Shown here piece by piece: positions 44,029 to 53,020 of a stretch of DNA of 64,000 bases. Within the stretch, counting starts at the first letter, position 1. The number at the start of each line of letters is the position of its first letter. This DNA is from JBGSPQ01 sp041738505 (lineage in GTDB: Bacteria > Patescibacteriota > Gracilibacteria > UBA1369): contig JBGSPQ010000005.1 in NCBI GenBank assembly GCA_041738505.1, positions 62,001-126,000 on the forward strand. The letters run 5' to 3'. Position numbers and translations under genes: made by a program. The notes under the pieces are model-generated. The model saw only the letters and a program-made list of their open reading frames with translations. It had not been told where the DNA came from and ran no database searches.

Positions 44029-46212
44029 CTAAATCTTGCCCAAAGTATGTAATTCGTAAATCACATCGGCAACCTCCGACCTCTTGGTATATTGCGAAGG
44101 ATAAAGATTAGCCCCCGTAAACAGACCGTTATCGTAAGAATATTTTGCGTACCCGCTAAACCATTGGCCCGCCGCAACATCATTATATGAAGTGCTGTTG
44201 TTGCTTGGCATGGTGTCGCTCAAATTTCTTAACGTCAGAGCAAGAAACTCAACACGATTAACCGCTCTCTCCGGTCTGTAGTACCCTTCATCCGCACCGG
44301 CTTCGTAACCCGTAATCATTCCAAGTTCAACACCGCGGCAGATATATTGATAAGCCCAATCCGATTCTGCAACATCCGGAAAAGGATCGGTACCGTCACA
44401 GTAGTCCTCCGCCCCGTCAAACAGACCGAAAGTCTCCAGAACAATTTTCGCCACCTGATCTCTCTGCAAAGATTCGTCGGGGGCAAAAGTACCGTCCGGA
44501 TTACCTGTCATGGCCCCGATGCTCTGCAAATACTCAATGGCGTCACAACTGGAATGGCCGGCGGGAACATCTGTGTAACCCGCGCACTGGTCGGAAACAT
44601 CCGTATCCACAACAACATTCACTTCTTCGGTGTCGTTGCCGATTGCATTGGAAACATACACGCGCACTGTGTAAGTTCCGTCCTCCACCACCTGGTTCAA
44701 AGCATTCTTGCCATCCCATGTTAACAGATGGGAACCGGCGGATTTAGGCTCGCTGTTCATCAGTTTTTTGAGTTCAACATCACTGGAATTCAAAACCGTC
44801 ACGGTAACATCGGCATTATCACTGATGTTAAAAGCAATTGTTGTTTCATCCTGCACTCCATCGCTGTTCGGTGAAAAAGTGGTCGGACTGACTCCCAGAC
44901 CGGAAACAACCGGACCGGTTGTAGGATCGGGAACCGTATAAGCGGGCGCCTCAAACGCACCCGGATCATATTGCGCCCCGCCGGCACCATCTCCATCCAA
45001 AGGCCTTGCAGTATCAAAATAATCATCCGTCACCACAGAAATCACTTTACCTTTATCAATACATTCCGAACCTTCACCCAAAGTCATGTTGTCCGGATTG
45101 GAGTAATTGGAACCTGTAAACAAAGGGTCGCAAAGAAGATTGCCATCAGTCAGAGAGGCTTCATCCGGATCCGTTCCGTTTCCATTCATGGCATTATACT
45201 CAAAAACCGATGTGTCCCCGGCAGAATGAACAAACGGCTGATTACCCGCATTATCGGCAATCAGATTGTTGGCAACTTTATTTGTACTCGCGCTCATCAA
45301 AACCGCCGCATAGGTGGCACCGGCGTTAATGGTGTTTCCGGCAAAAGTGTTGTTATACAAATTACAATTGCCGTAAGCGTTGACAACCTGGTTCACCGTA
45401 TTATCCAGAAAATAGTTGTTATACACTGTGGCTCCACTGCATCCCGCGCCCGTCATTGCGGTGTTCCCCGAAAAAACATTATTGTAAACATCAACATCAC
45501 CCACAAATGAAGCGGAAGAATTCAATCCTCCCCCCACGTTGTCCGTAATTTCATTTCCGTAAACCGAAGCTTTGTTGGAACCGGAAAGTTCAACAATCAT
45601 GGAGTGAGCTCCGAGTCCCAGCTGATTTCCATAAAATTTGTTATATTCAACCGTAAAATTATATGAAGTCGCTCCGGTATTTTTTACATAAACCGGCGCC
45701 GAACCGCTTCCTGTCACATTAGTGAATTCAATTCCGCTGATTTTACCGTTAAGATTTTCAACCTTAAAAACATTTTCCACCGCATCGTTACCATCAATCA
45801 CCGTTCTGTAAGTATCCGCATCCCTGGTGGCAAAACCCTCGGCATATCCACCGTAAATATAAACACCTTTGGAGGTTCCCCACGTATCGGCATCGCTGAA
45901 TTCAAAAGGCATAGCCTCGGGAGTACCGTTTAAACTGTAATTTCCCTGCGCGATTATAATCGTATTATAGTCGGCATCGGTTTTAACTTTAGCCACGGCA
46001 TCCGTGATTGATTCAAACCAGTCGGTTTTGGTGCCGGCGGGCGTTACGGACGGATTAGCTTTATCGTCAACATAAACCGCGCATGTTCCAAGAACGGTAC
46101 AATCCAGGGGAACAATAACGGGTTCAAAAATCGGCATCAAAGCCGCCACCCTTAGCACCCCAACGGACATAAAAACGGCAACCATGGCCGCATATATCAG
46201 AAATTTTTTCAT
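44029..46212 (-). CDS. S-layer-anchored surface protein: beta-helix, FlgD-like Ig domain, three SLH domains
   Basis: A protein of 727 residues with a signal peptide (FLIYAAMVAVFMSVGVLRVA). Residues about 40-420 form a right-handed parallel beta-helix of the kind that binds or cleaves polysaccharides, with Asn-rich turns such as NKFYGNQLGLGAHS and NNVFSGNTAMTGAG. A FlgD-type Ig-like module follows at about 440-535 (FSPNSDGVQDETTIAFNISD, GKNALNQVVEDGTYTVRVYV). The C-terminus has three SLH repeats (GAMTGNPDGTFAPDESLQRD, DWAYQYICRGVELGMITGYE, YNDVAAGQWFSGYAKYSYDN), which attach proteins to cell-wall glycans. It implies an S-layer or SLH-binding wall polymer. Catalytic activity is not shown. Confidence 0.88.
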   Translation of the reverse strand: MKKFLIYAAMVAVFMSVGVLRVAALMPIFEPVIVPLDCTVLGTCAVYVDDKANPSVTPAGTKTDWFESITDAVAKVKTDADYNTIIIAQGNYSLNGTPEAMPFEFSDADTWGTSKGVYIYGGYAEGFATRDADTYRTVIDGNDAVENVFKVENLNGKISGIEFTNVTGSGSAPVYVKNTGATSYNFTVEYNKFYGNQLGLGAHSMIVELSGSNKASVYGNEITDNVGGGLNSSASFVGDVDVYNNVFSGNTAMTGAGCSGATVYNNYFLDNTVNQVVNAYGNCNLYNNTFAGNTINAGATYAAVLMSASTNKVANNLIADNAGNQPFVHSAGDTSVFEYNAMNGNGTDPDEASLTDGNLLCDPLFTGSNYSNPDNMTLGEGSECIDKGKVISVVTDDYFDTARPLDGDGAGGAQYDPGAFEAPAYTVPDPTTGPVVSGLGVSPTTFSPNSDGVQDETTIAFNISDNADVTVTVLNSSDVELKKLMNSEPKSAGSHLLTWDGKNALNQVVEDGTYTVRVYVSNAIGNDTEEVNVVVDTDVSDQCAGYTDVPAGHSSCDAIEYLQSIGAMTGNPDGTFAPDESLQRDQVAKIVLETFGLFDGAEDYCDGTDPFPDVAESDWAYQYICRGVELGMITGYEAGADEGYYRPERAVNRVEFLALTLRNLSDTMPSNNSTSYNDVAAGQWFSGYAKYSYDNGLFTGANLYPSQYTKRSEVADVIYELHTLGKI

Positions 46213-46266
46213 AAGAAAAAAGATTAAGAATATAAAGAATTAATATATGTAAATAATGCTCTCATC

Positions 46267-46295
46267 ATTAAACTACAACGTGGAAAAAAGTTCAA
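46267..46295 (-). promoter_or_regulatory. Candidate promoter for the SLH surface protein
   Basis: On the minus strand TTGAAC, a 17-base spacer and TTTAAT lie 55-83 bases before the start at 46212, immediately after the gatA stop. It would separate this gene from gatCA. Confidence 0.45.
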
Positions 46296-46306
46296 CGTTT
46301 CAATTA

Positions 46307-47767
46307 CTATAAAGAAGGTGACATTTTGTGCCACTCCTTCTCCCTTTCATATGCATAGCCGATCTTTAAAAGTTCGTCCTCACTCCACTGCGGACCGATA
46401 ATCTGCAAACCCACAGGCAGTTTTTTTGATGTAAATCCACACGGCAGACTCAACGCCGGCACACCCGCGCAACTGACGGGAATGGTAAACACATCGGCCA
46501 GATACATGGAAAGCGGATCATCCTTTTTCTCCCCGATTTTAAACGCGGGAAAAGGAGAAACCGGCGCCATCAAAACATCTACATCCTTAAACGCTTTGTT
46601 AAAATCCTCCCTGATTAAAGTTCTCACCCTTTGCGCCTTTTTATAATACGCATCGTAATATCCTGCAGACAAAACATAAGTTCCCATCATAATTCTTCTT
46701 TTGATTTCATCACCAAACCCCTCACTGCGTGTTTTATAATAATAATCAATCATATCCTTAACCTCGCCCGACGGCTTGGACCCAAAACGAATTCCGTCAA
46801 AACGCGCCAGATTGGCCGAAAGCTCGGCCGGCGATGCGATGTAATAAACAGCTACACCATATTTTGTATAAGGAAGACTGATTTCTTTTACCGAAGCCCC
46901 CATTTTTTCGTACTCGTTAACCGCGTCCATAATAACTTTTTTCACCTCCGGCTCCAGCCCCTCGCCAAAATACTCTTTGGGAATTCCGATTTTCAAACCT
47001 TTCACCGGTTCACCGAGTTTTTTTGTATAATCCGGAACTTTAACATCGGGAGTTGTTGAATCTCGATCATCGTGCCCGGCAATTTCATTAAGAATCAATG
47101 CCGCGTCCGTGACCGTTTTTGCTATCGGCCCCACAGTATCCCACGAAGACGCGAAAGCCGTGACACCGCTTCTGGAAACTCTTCCGTACGTAACCTTTAG
47201 CCCCACCACTCCGCAAAGCGATGCCGGCTGGCGAATGGAACCGCCCGTATCCGTACCCAAAGAATAAACACACATGTCGGCGGACACCGCCGCCGCCGAA
47301 CCACCCGATGACCCACCCGCCACAGTATCGGTATCCCACGGATTTTTGGTCACCCCAAAACTGGAATGTTCCGTGGAAGCCCCACAGGCAAATTCATCCA
47401 TATTGGTTTTTCCGGTCATCACCATCCCCGCCTTTTCGAGCCTGTCCACAACCGTGGCATTATAAGGCGGAACAAATTCCCTGATGATTTTTGAACAGCA
47501 GGTAGTTCTTGTTCCCTTCGTATTAAAAATATCCTTAAGAGCCGCGGGCACACCCAAAAGCGGTGAGTTTTTCCCGCCCCCGGCAAGTTTTTTATCCGCC
47601 TCTTTGGCCTTTTTCATCGCATCTTCCCTTGTCAAAAGTACATAAGCGTTCAAAATCGGATTCAACTTTTCCGCGCGATTCAGATAATCCTCCGCCAATT
47701 CCACGGCGGAAAACTTTTTTTCCTTAAACCCCCCGGCAATTCCTTCAATAGTCATTTTTTCCAACAT
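46307..47767 (-). CDS. gatA: Glutamyl-tRNA(Gln)/aspartyl-tRNA(Asn) amidotransferase subunit A
   Basis: Glutaminase subunit that supplies ammonia to convert misacylated Glu-tRNA(Gln) or Asp-tRNA(Asn). The amidase triad is visible: Lys in GVPAALKDIFNTKG, and the two serines in TVAGGSSGGSAAAVSADM and LGTDTGGSIRQPASLCG. It has 486 residues, full length. It starts 7 bp after gatC; the ATG at 47755 is an alternative start. GatB is not in the window. Confidence 0.95.
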   Translation of the reverse strand: MLEKMTIEGIAGGFKEKKFSAVELAEDYLNRAEKLNPILNAYVLLTREDAMKKAKEADKKLAGGGKNSPLLGVPAALKDIFNTKGTRTTCCSKIIREFVPPYNATVVDRLEKAGMVMTGKTNMDEFACGASTEHSSFGVTKNPWDTDTVAGGSSGGSAAAVSADMCVYSLGTDTGGSIRQPASLCGVVGLKVTYGRVSRSGVTAFASSWDTVGPIAKTVTDAALILNEIAGHDDRDSTTPDVKVPDYTKKLGEPVKGLKIGIPKEYFGEGLEPEVKKVIMDAVNEYEKMGASVKEISLPYTKYGVAVYYIASPAELSANLARFDGIRFGSKPSGEVKDMIDYYYKTRSEGFGDEIKRRIMMGTYVLSAGYYDAYYKKAQRVRTLIREDFNKAFKDVDVLMAPVSPFPAFKIGEKKDDPLSMYLADVFTIPVSCAGVPALSLPCGFTSKKLPVGLQIIGPQWSEDELLKIGYAYEREKEWHKMSPSL

Positions 47768-47774
47768 CCGAAAA

Positions 47775-48074
47775 TTAATTATTGGTTATTACCGGTTTCA
47801 CTTTAATCTGGTTGATTTCCACGGGAAGTTCCGTCGCGGCCAAAAGCTCATCTCGCTTACACCACTTTTCCACCTTATCTTTTCTGGTCACATTGGTCAG
47901 CCCGGTAACCTGAGAAGTCGGCTCCACACCATCGGTATCCACTTCCTCCAAAATCTCCATATAACTCAAAACATCACTCAACTGCCCGGCAAAACGCGCC
48001 GCCTCGTCATCCGTAAGATCCAGTCTGGCCAGTTTGGCGACATGTTTCACTTGTTCCTTGGAAAGCATCGGCAA
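47775..48074 (-). CDS. gatC: Glutamyl-tRNA(Gln)/aspartyl-tRNA(Asn) amidotransferase subunit C
   Basis: A small 99-residue subunit that stabilises the GatAB complex. LSKEQVKHVAKLARLDLTDD, FAGQLSDVLSYMEILEEVDT and DGVEPTSQVTGLTNVTRKD are the standard blocks. It may start at 48074 or at the second Met (48068). It is co-directional with gatA, as in most bacteria. Confidence 0.92.
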   Translation of the reverse strand: MPMLSKEQVKHVAKLARLDLTDDEAARFAGQLSDVLSYMEILEEVDTDGVEPTSQVTGLTNVTRKDKVEKWCKRDELLAATELPVEINQIKVKPVITNN

Positions 48075-48120
48075 AATCGTTAATTAAAATGGTTCGGACT
48101 GAGTTTACAACAGAAACAGC

Positions 48121-48149
48121 TTGATACTCAAGTACTACGGATTTATACT
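48121..48149 (+). promoter_or_regulatory. Promoter for the 48174-50707 operon
   Basis: TTGATA, a 17-base spacer and TATACT give 10 of 12 consensus matches. Transcription would begin near 48156, about 18 bases before the ATG at 48174. Confidence 0.7.
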
Positions 48150-48173
48150 TGTACGGACTATTCCCGAAAACGC

Positions 48174-48488
48174 ATGAAAACAATTGAAAACATCAAAAAA
48201 GTGGCGCTGGTTCTTTTCGTTGCACTGGGCATCACACATATTGTTTCGGGACTGATGTTCAGCAACGGATACCTTAAAGAAATCAGTTTCATCCTAAACA
48301 GAAGCCTTGATATACCTTTCGCCATGACCGCCGTGATTTATGCCGCCTCCGGCATTTACCTGAACACCCCGGAAAAAAGCAGAAAACCGCTGGGCATCGG
48401 ACTCATTGTAATTTCGCTTCTCATTTTTATCCTTTTAATCTATATTAACCTCCTCATTCCGGACAAAGTATCCCTGTCCGAACTATAA
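48174..48488 (+). CDS. Small membrane protein, three helices
   Basis: A protein of 104 residues, unrecognised. Hydrophobic helices lie at about 9-33 (VALVLFVALGITHIVSGLMF), 42-62 (IPFAMTAVIYAASGIYL) and 71-97 (GLIVISLLIFILLIYINLLI). It has its own promoter and precedes the RibL-like gene by 5 bp, so it leads the operon with ftsX and recO. Nothing in it reveals a function. Confidence 0.65.
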   Translation: MKTIENIKKVALVLFVALGITHIVSGLMFSNGYLKEISFILNRSLDIPFAMTAVIYAASGIYLNTPEKSRKPLGIGLIVISLLIFILLIYINLLIPDKVSLSEL

Positions 48489-48493
48489 ACCCC

Positions 48494-48994
48494 ATGGAAA
48501 AAGACCAAAAACGGAATAACGGAGAAAAAAAACTGGTAATGGCATTCGGCACTTTCGATTTTTTCCACGACGGCCATCACCATTTTCTAAGCCGGGCAAA
48601 AGAGCTTGGGGATTTTCTGATAGTGGTAATCGCCCGTGACAAAACCGTGCGCCAGATTAAAGGTGAGGAACCGGCCAACAACGAAAGAAAAAGACTGAAT
48701 AAAGTAAAATCAAAAGGAGTGGCGGACAAAGTAATATTGGGTTATCATAAGGATAAACACAAAGTCCTTCGCAAATACCGCCCCGACATCATCGCCCTCG
48801 GATACGACCAATACGTATTCACCCAGACACTCAAGAAAACCCTGATAGACCTTAAAATGGACACCCAAATTCACCGGTTGGAGGCTCACTTTCCCCAGGT
48901 GTACAAATCCTCGCTGATCAGAAGACAAAAAGAGGAAGACCTTAACGGAGAGGAAGCCGTCATACCGTCCCGCGAACTTAACTACAACCAATGA
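48494..48994 (+). CDS. Cytidylyltransferase-fold protein resembling archaeal FAD synthetase (RibL)
   Basis: A protein of 166 residues. LVMAFGTFDFFHDGHHHFLS contains the HxGH-type nucleotide motif (His25, His28). VVIARDKTVRQIKGEEPANN and YRPDIIALGYDQ match the archaeal RibL FAD synthetase pattern closely, including the GYDQ turn, and KSSLIRR near 138 fits the later Ser/Arg motif. Related enzymes use CTP with glycerol-phosphate or other alcohols, so specificity is not certain. The presence of a stand-alone riboflavin kinase without an FAD-synthetase domain at 25228 favours FMN adenylylation. It overlaps the ftsX start by 4 bases. Confidence 0.75.
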   Translation: MEKDQKRNNGEKKLVMAFGTFDFFHDGHHHFLSRAKELGDFLIVVIARDKTVRQIKGEEPANNERKRLNKVKSKGVADKVILGYHKDKHKVLRKYRPDIIALGYDQYVFTQTLKKTLIDLKMDTQIHRLEAHFPQVYKSSLIRRQKEEDLNGEEAVIPSRELNYNQ

Positions 48995-49959
48995 GCCAGG
49001 TAAAAAAACTAAAAATCAACGACCGCCACGGAAACTTCTTAATCGCCTTCTTTAGAGGTTTGAATCTGGGAATGAAAAACTTCTGGAGAAACAAATTTCT
49101 TTCCTTCGCCACCATTCTGGTCATGGCCATAATTCTGGTGATTTTCAATATCATTCTGGGTATTCAATTCATCGGAAATCAGGCACTCCAGTCATTAAGC
49201 GAACGCGTGGATATAGTGATTTACCTTCGGGACGACACATCTTTTTACGATGCCGGCCAGCTGACCGATGCTCTTAAAAAAATCGGCGGAGTTAAAGAAG
49301 TGAAATACACATCAAAAGAAGAGGCTCTTGAAATAGTTGCCAAAACTCATCCGGAGACCGCCGAATTCCTTAAAAAGTTTGATATCAGAAATCCCCTGCC
49401 TCCATCAATCAGCATCACCACCGGAAGCGCCGAGGATCACCTGCGCATCCAGGAACTGTTAAGCGAAGACCGCTACAAACCCCTTCTGCAAAATTATGTC
49501 AGCGATGAAGTTGGAGGGGAAAACGTTATTCTTTCATCCGTGGCGAAAAACCTTGAAAACATCAGCAAATTTGTTAAACAGATTATTTTCTGGGTGGTGT
49601 TTGTATTTATTCTTGGAGGAACATTGATAGTCGTTAACGCCATCCAGCTGACCATCTTCAACCGCCGTCAGGAAATCCACATTATGCGTCTGGTGGGGGC
49701 GACGCCCAATTTCATCCGCCTGCCCTTTGTTTTTGAAGGATTGCTATATGCCGTTTTTGCGGTACTTTTAAGCTTCATCATCCTCTTTGGGCTGGGACAA
49801 TCCATCCAACTGGAATCCTCAAACCTGTGGGAATATTATTCCACCCTGAACCTGCAAAGAGTAATAATATCCGAACTTATCATCGCAGTCGTACTGGCCG
49901 TCATCAGCAGTTTTTCCGCGGCCGAGCAATACATCAAAGGCAAACTCATCCTGAACTGA
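48991..49959 (+). CDS. ftsX: Cell division protein FtsX
   Basis: Membrane partner of FtsE that activates murein hydrolases at the septum. GMKNFWRNKFLSFATILVMA is the first helix, and an external domain with SERVDIVIYLRDDTSFYDAG and YTSKEEALEIVAKTHPETAE follows. Three further helices carry NRRQEIHIMRLVGATPNFIR, the conserved cytoplasmic coupling block. It has 322 residues. ftsE, normally immediately upstream, is missing here and replaced by the RibL-like gene. It is followed 4 bp later by recO. Confidence 0.9.
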   Translation: MSQVKKLKINDRHGNFLIAFFRGLNLGMKNFWRNKFLSFATILVMAIILVIFNIILGIQFIGNQALQSLSERVDIVIYLRDDTSFYDAGQLTDALKKIGGVKEVKYTSKEEALEIVAKTHPETAEFLKKFDIRNPLPPSISITTGSAEDHLRIQELLSEDRYKPLLQNYVSDEVGGENVILSSVAKNLENISKFVKQIIFWVVFVFILGGTLIVVNAIQLTIFNRRQEIHIMRLVGATPNFIRLPFVFEGLLYAVFAVLLSFIILFGLGQSIQLESSNLWEYYSTLNLQRVIISELIIAVVLAVISSFSAAEQYIKGKLILN

Positions 49960-49963
49960 CACA

Positions 49964-50707
49964 ATGAGAAACCAAAGTATCCGGGGCATAGTCCTGCGCA
50001 AACGGAATATCGGCGAAAGCGACCAGATCGTCACTATTTATTCCCCTCCTTTGGGCAAATTTGAAGCATCCGCCAAAGGCGCCAGAAAAATCAACAGTCA
50101 TTTTGGCGGACACCTGGAAACTCTTAACATTTGCGACTTTACGGTTTATACCAACGGCAATAAACACACACTCACACAATGCCAGTGCGTAAATTCATTT
50201 AAATTTCTGAAAGACGACCTTCATCTGTCCATGTTCACTTTCATCATTTCCGAAATTTTTTACCGGATGACACCTTCGGACGGCCACGGAGAAGACCTCT
50301 TCCTTTTACTGCTCGGAACAATATCCTCTTTGGAAAAAGGCAGACACGAGCTGATTATGGACAGTTTTAAAATCAAGCTGTTAAACGCCGCCGGATCACT
50401 TCCGGAGATCTCAGAATGCGGAGAATGTCATCACAAGTGGACCGAAGACGACATCATCTTTATGGATCCGGACGGACACCTAACCTGCCATCAATGCACG
50501 CCGTTTCCCGGAATGAAAGAAGAAATACCCTTCAACATAATCAAACTCCTCAACTACATAACAACGGCCTCCTATCCTCAGATACAAAAAATCAATCTAT
50601 CCCAAAGCGAACGCCTGAAATTAAAAAATATCAGCGACACCCTGCTCCACTCCTATATCAACCTTGAACTGAAATCGGAAAAAATCGCCGGACAAATATT
50701 AATCTGA
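49964..50707 (+). CDS. recO: DNA repair protein RecO
   Basis: Recombination mediator that loads RecA with RecR. The OB-fold start SIRGIVLRKRNIGESDQIVT and YSPPLGKFEASAKGARKINS are characteristic. The zinc-binding module CGECHHKW...CHQC is at about 155-182. It has 247 residues, normal length. Its stop overlaps the end of the convergent rel gene by 9 bases. Confidence 0.92.
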   Translation: MRNQSIRGIVLRKRNIGESDQIVTIYSPPLGKFEASAKGARKINSHFGGHLETLNICDFTVYTNGNKHTLTQCQCVNSFKFLKDDLHLSMFTFIISEIFYRMTPSDGHGEDLFLLLLGTISSLEKGRHELIMDSFKIKLLNAAGSLPEISECGECHHKWTEDDIIFMDPDGHLTCHQCTPFPGMKEEIPFNIIKLLNYITTASYPQIQKINLSQSERLKLKNISDTLLHSYINLELKSEKIAGQILI

Positions 50708-52951
50708 CCTCTTCACGTCAATCACATTCCTGATACGATTCAGCTTTTCCATAATTTCCTGAAGCTGGCTGTTATCGGTAATTTCCAGCACCATATTCCT
50801 TTCAAAAACTTCACCTTTTTCTTCGGCATCCGAAAAAGATAGTATATTAACATTCATTTTTGTCACAACCTCGGCAATATCGCGGATCAATCCCAGCCGA
50901 TGACGCGAAACCAGATTCAGCTTAATAGGAAATTTGAATTTTTCACGCTCCATTCCCCACTTGGCCTCCAAAATTCTGTCTTCGCGGGCATTCTTAAGGT
51001 GCTTGCATTTCTGCAGATGAATAGTCACGCTATGATCCCGTGTAATGTAGCCTACAATCGGCATCCCCACCCGCGGTTTGCAGCAATTGGCAAAACGATA
51101 AGGCAACCCTCTTTCCCCCGCGATAAAAATTTCGTCATCCCTGCAGTTGCCGTTTTTCTTATCCGGAATGGAAAATTTCACAGACGGCCTCACCACGGCA
51201 CGCGCTCTCCTGTCTCTCATGGAAAATTCCGCTCCAAACACACTGCGCAATACAGCGGCCGGGAGTTTGGCTCCTATACCCACCTCCTCCACCAAACCAA
51301 CCCGTTCTTTCATGGAAAGCTTCTGCCCCCCGTATGCACGAAAAATGGATAGATCATCATCAAGAAAAGGCTTGCCGATTTTTGCCAAAAATGTATTTAG
51401 AATATCCTTCCCGTCTTTAAAACTTTTTTCCTTGTCCAATGACCGCAGATAAGAACGTATTTTGGTTTTGGCCTGAGCCGTTTTAACAAAAGCAAGCCAT
51501 GCCGGTTTGGGTTCAATTTTGTTGGCAGTGATAATTTCCACAACCTCTCCGTTCTGCAAAGAATAATTCAATGGCACAACCGCCCCGTTAACCTTGGCCA
51601 ACTGACATCGGTTCCCCACATCCGTATGAACCGCAAAAGCAAAATCCACGGGAGTGGCCCCTTTGGGCAAATCTTTAACATCACCCGAAGGTGTCATTAC
51701 AAAAATCCGGTCGGTGAAAACATCAATCTTAAGGGCCTCTATCAAATCTTTTCCCCCCTTCATATCCTCCTGTATTTTTGAAACGGTGTTTATCCATTCA
51801 ACATATTTTTTAGCCGGCGCGGCACTTCTGCTAAGCTCTTCAACGGAATAAATATTCCTTTTATCCCTACCCGCAGTCTTCTTGGTATCATCATAAATCC
51901 AGTGGGATGCCACCCCGAACTCCGCCTCCGAATGCATTTTTTCCGTGCGCAACTGTATTTCCGTCGCATGGGAGGCATTTGAAGACAAACCCATCACCGC
52001 GGTATGCAGGCTCTGATAACCGTTTGGCTTTGGCACAGCCACATAATCTTTAAATCTGTAGGTGATGGGTGTCCACTTTCTGTGAATCAAACCAAGCACA
52101 CTGTAAAGATGCTCGCTTACTTCCGCACCCTCCGCATCCGTTCTGTTCGGCAAAATCACACGCATGGCCAGAACATCGTGCAAATCATTCAAAGTGGTCT
52201 GACTTTTAATCTTAAGTTTTCTGTAAATACTGTAAAGATTTTTGATTCTTCCCTCCACCTTGGCATCAATCCCGTGACTTTGCAGGTACAACTCAAGCTC
52301 GTTCTTCATATAATCCATCACTTTTTCCTTTTCCTGCACATATTCATCCAGATCATCCTTTACATGATTATATTGTTTTGGATAAAGCGTTTTAAATGAT
52401 AAATCCTCCAACCTGCTCTTCATGTTGTAGATACCCAGCCTCGCCGAAATGGGGACAAAAATATCCATTGTCTCGCGCGCAACTTGTTTCTGCTTGACCG
52501 CGGACTGAAATTCAATTGTCTGCATATTGTGAAGTCTATCCGCCAGTTTGATCATCAGAACACGCAAATCTTTGGCCATAGTAACAAACATCCCTCTTAA
52601 ACTTTCGGCCTCCGTATTTTCATCCCTGGACTTTATGGCTTTAAGACTCTCAACCGCCTCCACCAGAAACAAAACATTTTCTCCAAACAACTCTCTGATT
52701 TCCTCCGGGCTACTGTTGCCTGATTTTGCATATCCGTGCAGCATGGCGGCAATCAGAGTATCTTCGTCCGGATTCAGCGACAGCAGAATATCAAGAACCG
52801 AAAGCACATGAGTAATGTACGGATCACCCGACAATCTATATCTTTCCCTGTTGATTTTATCGGCATATTCAAAAGCGACACGCAGACGATCCCTGTCCAA
52901 ATCGGGTTTTAAATCCACCGCTTTATTTATGAAATCCTCAAAAGTTTGCAT
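50699..52951 (-). CDS. (p)ppGpp synthetase of the Rel/SpoT family with a degraded hydrolase site
   Basis: Stringent-response enzyme of about 750 residues. The HD domain at the N-terminus keeps His48 (DPYITHVL), His72 and Asp138 (IKLADRLHN). The HD pair reads LHG (Gly73), and the catalytic E-D pair is replaced by Lys76-Ser77, so ppGpp hydrolysis is probably lost. The synthetase site is intact (GRIKNLYSIYRKLK, RFKDYVAVPKPNGYQSLHT, EIQLRTEKMHSEAEFGVASH). TGS (DRIFVMTPSGDVKDLPKGAT), a zinc-finger-like region and ACT follow. I start at 52951 (MQTFEDF): the frame is open to 53020, but a strong promoter lies inside that extension. Confidence 0.93.
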   Translation of the reverse strand: MQTFEDFINKAVDLKPDLDRDRLRVAFEYADKINRERYRLSGDPYITHVLSVLDILLSLNPDEDTLIAAMLHGYAKSGNSSPEEIRELFGENVLFLVEAVESLKAIKSRDENTEAESLRGMFVTMAKDLRVLMIKLADRLHNMQTIEFQSAVKQKQVARETMDIFVPISARLGIYNMKSRLEDLSFKTLYPKQYNHVKDDLDEYVQEKEKVMDYMKNELELYLQSHGIDAKVEGRIKNLYSIYRKLKIKSQTTLNDLHDVLAMRVILPNRTDAEGAEVSEHLYSVLGLIHRKWTPITYRFKDYVAVPKPNGYQSLHTAVMGLSSNASHATEIQLRTEKMHSEAEFGVASHWIYDDTKKTAGRDKRNIYSVEELSRSAAPAKKYVEWINTVSKIQEDMKGGKDLIEALKIDVFTDRIFVMTPSGDVKDLPKGATPVDFAFAVHTDVGNRCQLAKVNGAVVPLNYSLQNGEVVEIITANKIEPKPAWLAFVKTAQAKTKIRSYLRSLDKEKSFKDGKDILNTFLAKIGKPFLDDDLSIFRAYGGQKLSMKERVGLVEEVGIGAKLPAAVLRSVFGAEFSMRDRRARAVVRPSVKFSIPDKKNGNCRDDEIFIAGERGLPYRFANCCKPRVGMPIVGYITRDHSVTIHLQKCKHLKNAREDRILEAKWGMEREKFKFPIKLNLVSRHRLGLIRDIAEVVTKMNVNILSFSDAEEKGEVFERNMVLEITDNSQLQEIMEKLNRIRNVIDVKRSD

Positions 52952-52984
52952 AAAGCTAAAACAACCACACCCTATAGATAGCTG

Positions 52985-53013
52985 ATTATAAATACAAATG
53001 CCAAAAATAACAA
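52985..53013 (-). promoter_or_regulatory. Promoter for the rel gene
   Basis: On the minus strand TTGTTA, a 17-base spacer and a perfect TATAAT lie 34-62 bases ahead of the ATG at 52951. It excludes the longer reading frame start at 53020. Confidence 0.7.
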
Positions 53014-53020
53014 GTGCCAT

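Noticed and set aside
52952..53020. Longer start of the rel gene at 53020, directly after the preceding stop (TAAATG)
   Set aside because: The extra 23 residues are unlike the family, and a promoter with perfect TATAAT lies within that stretch.
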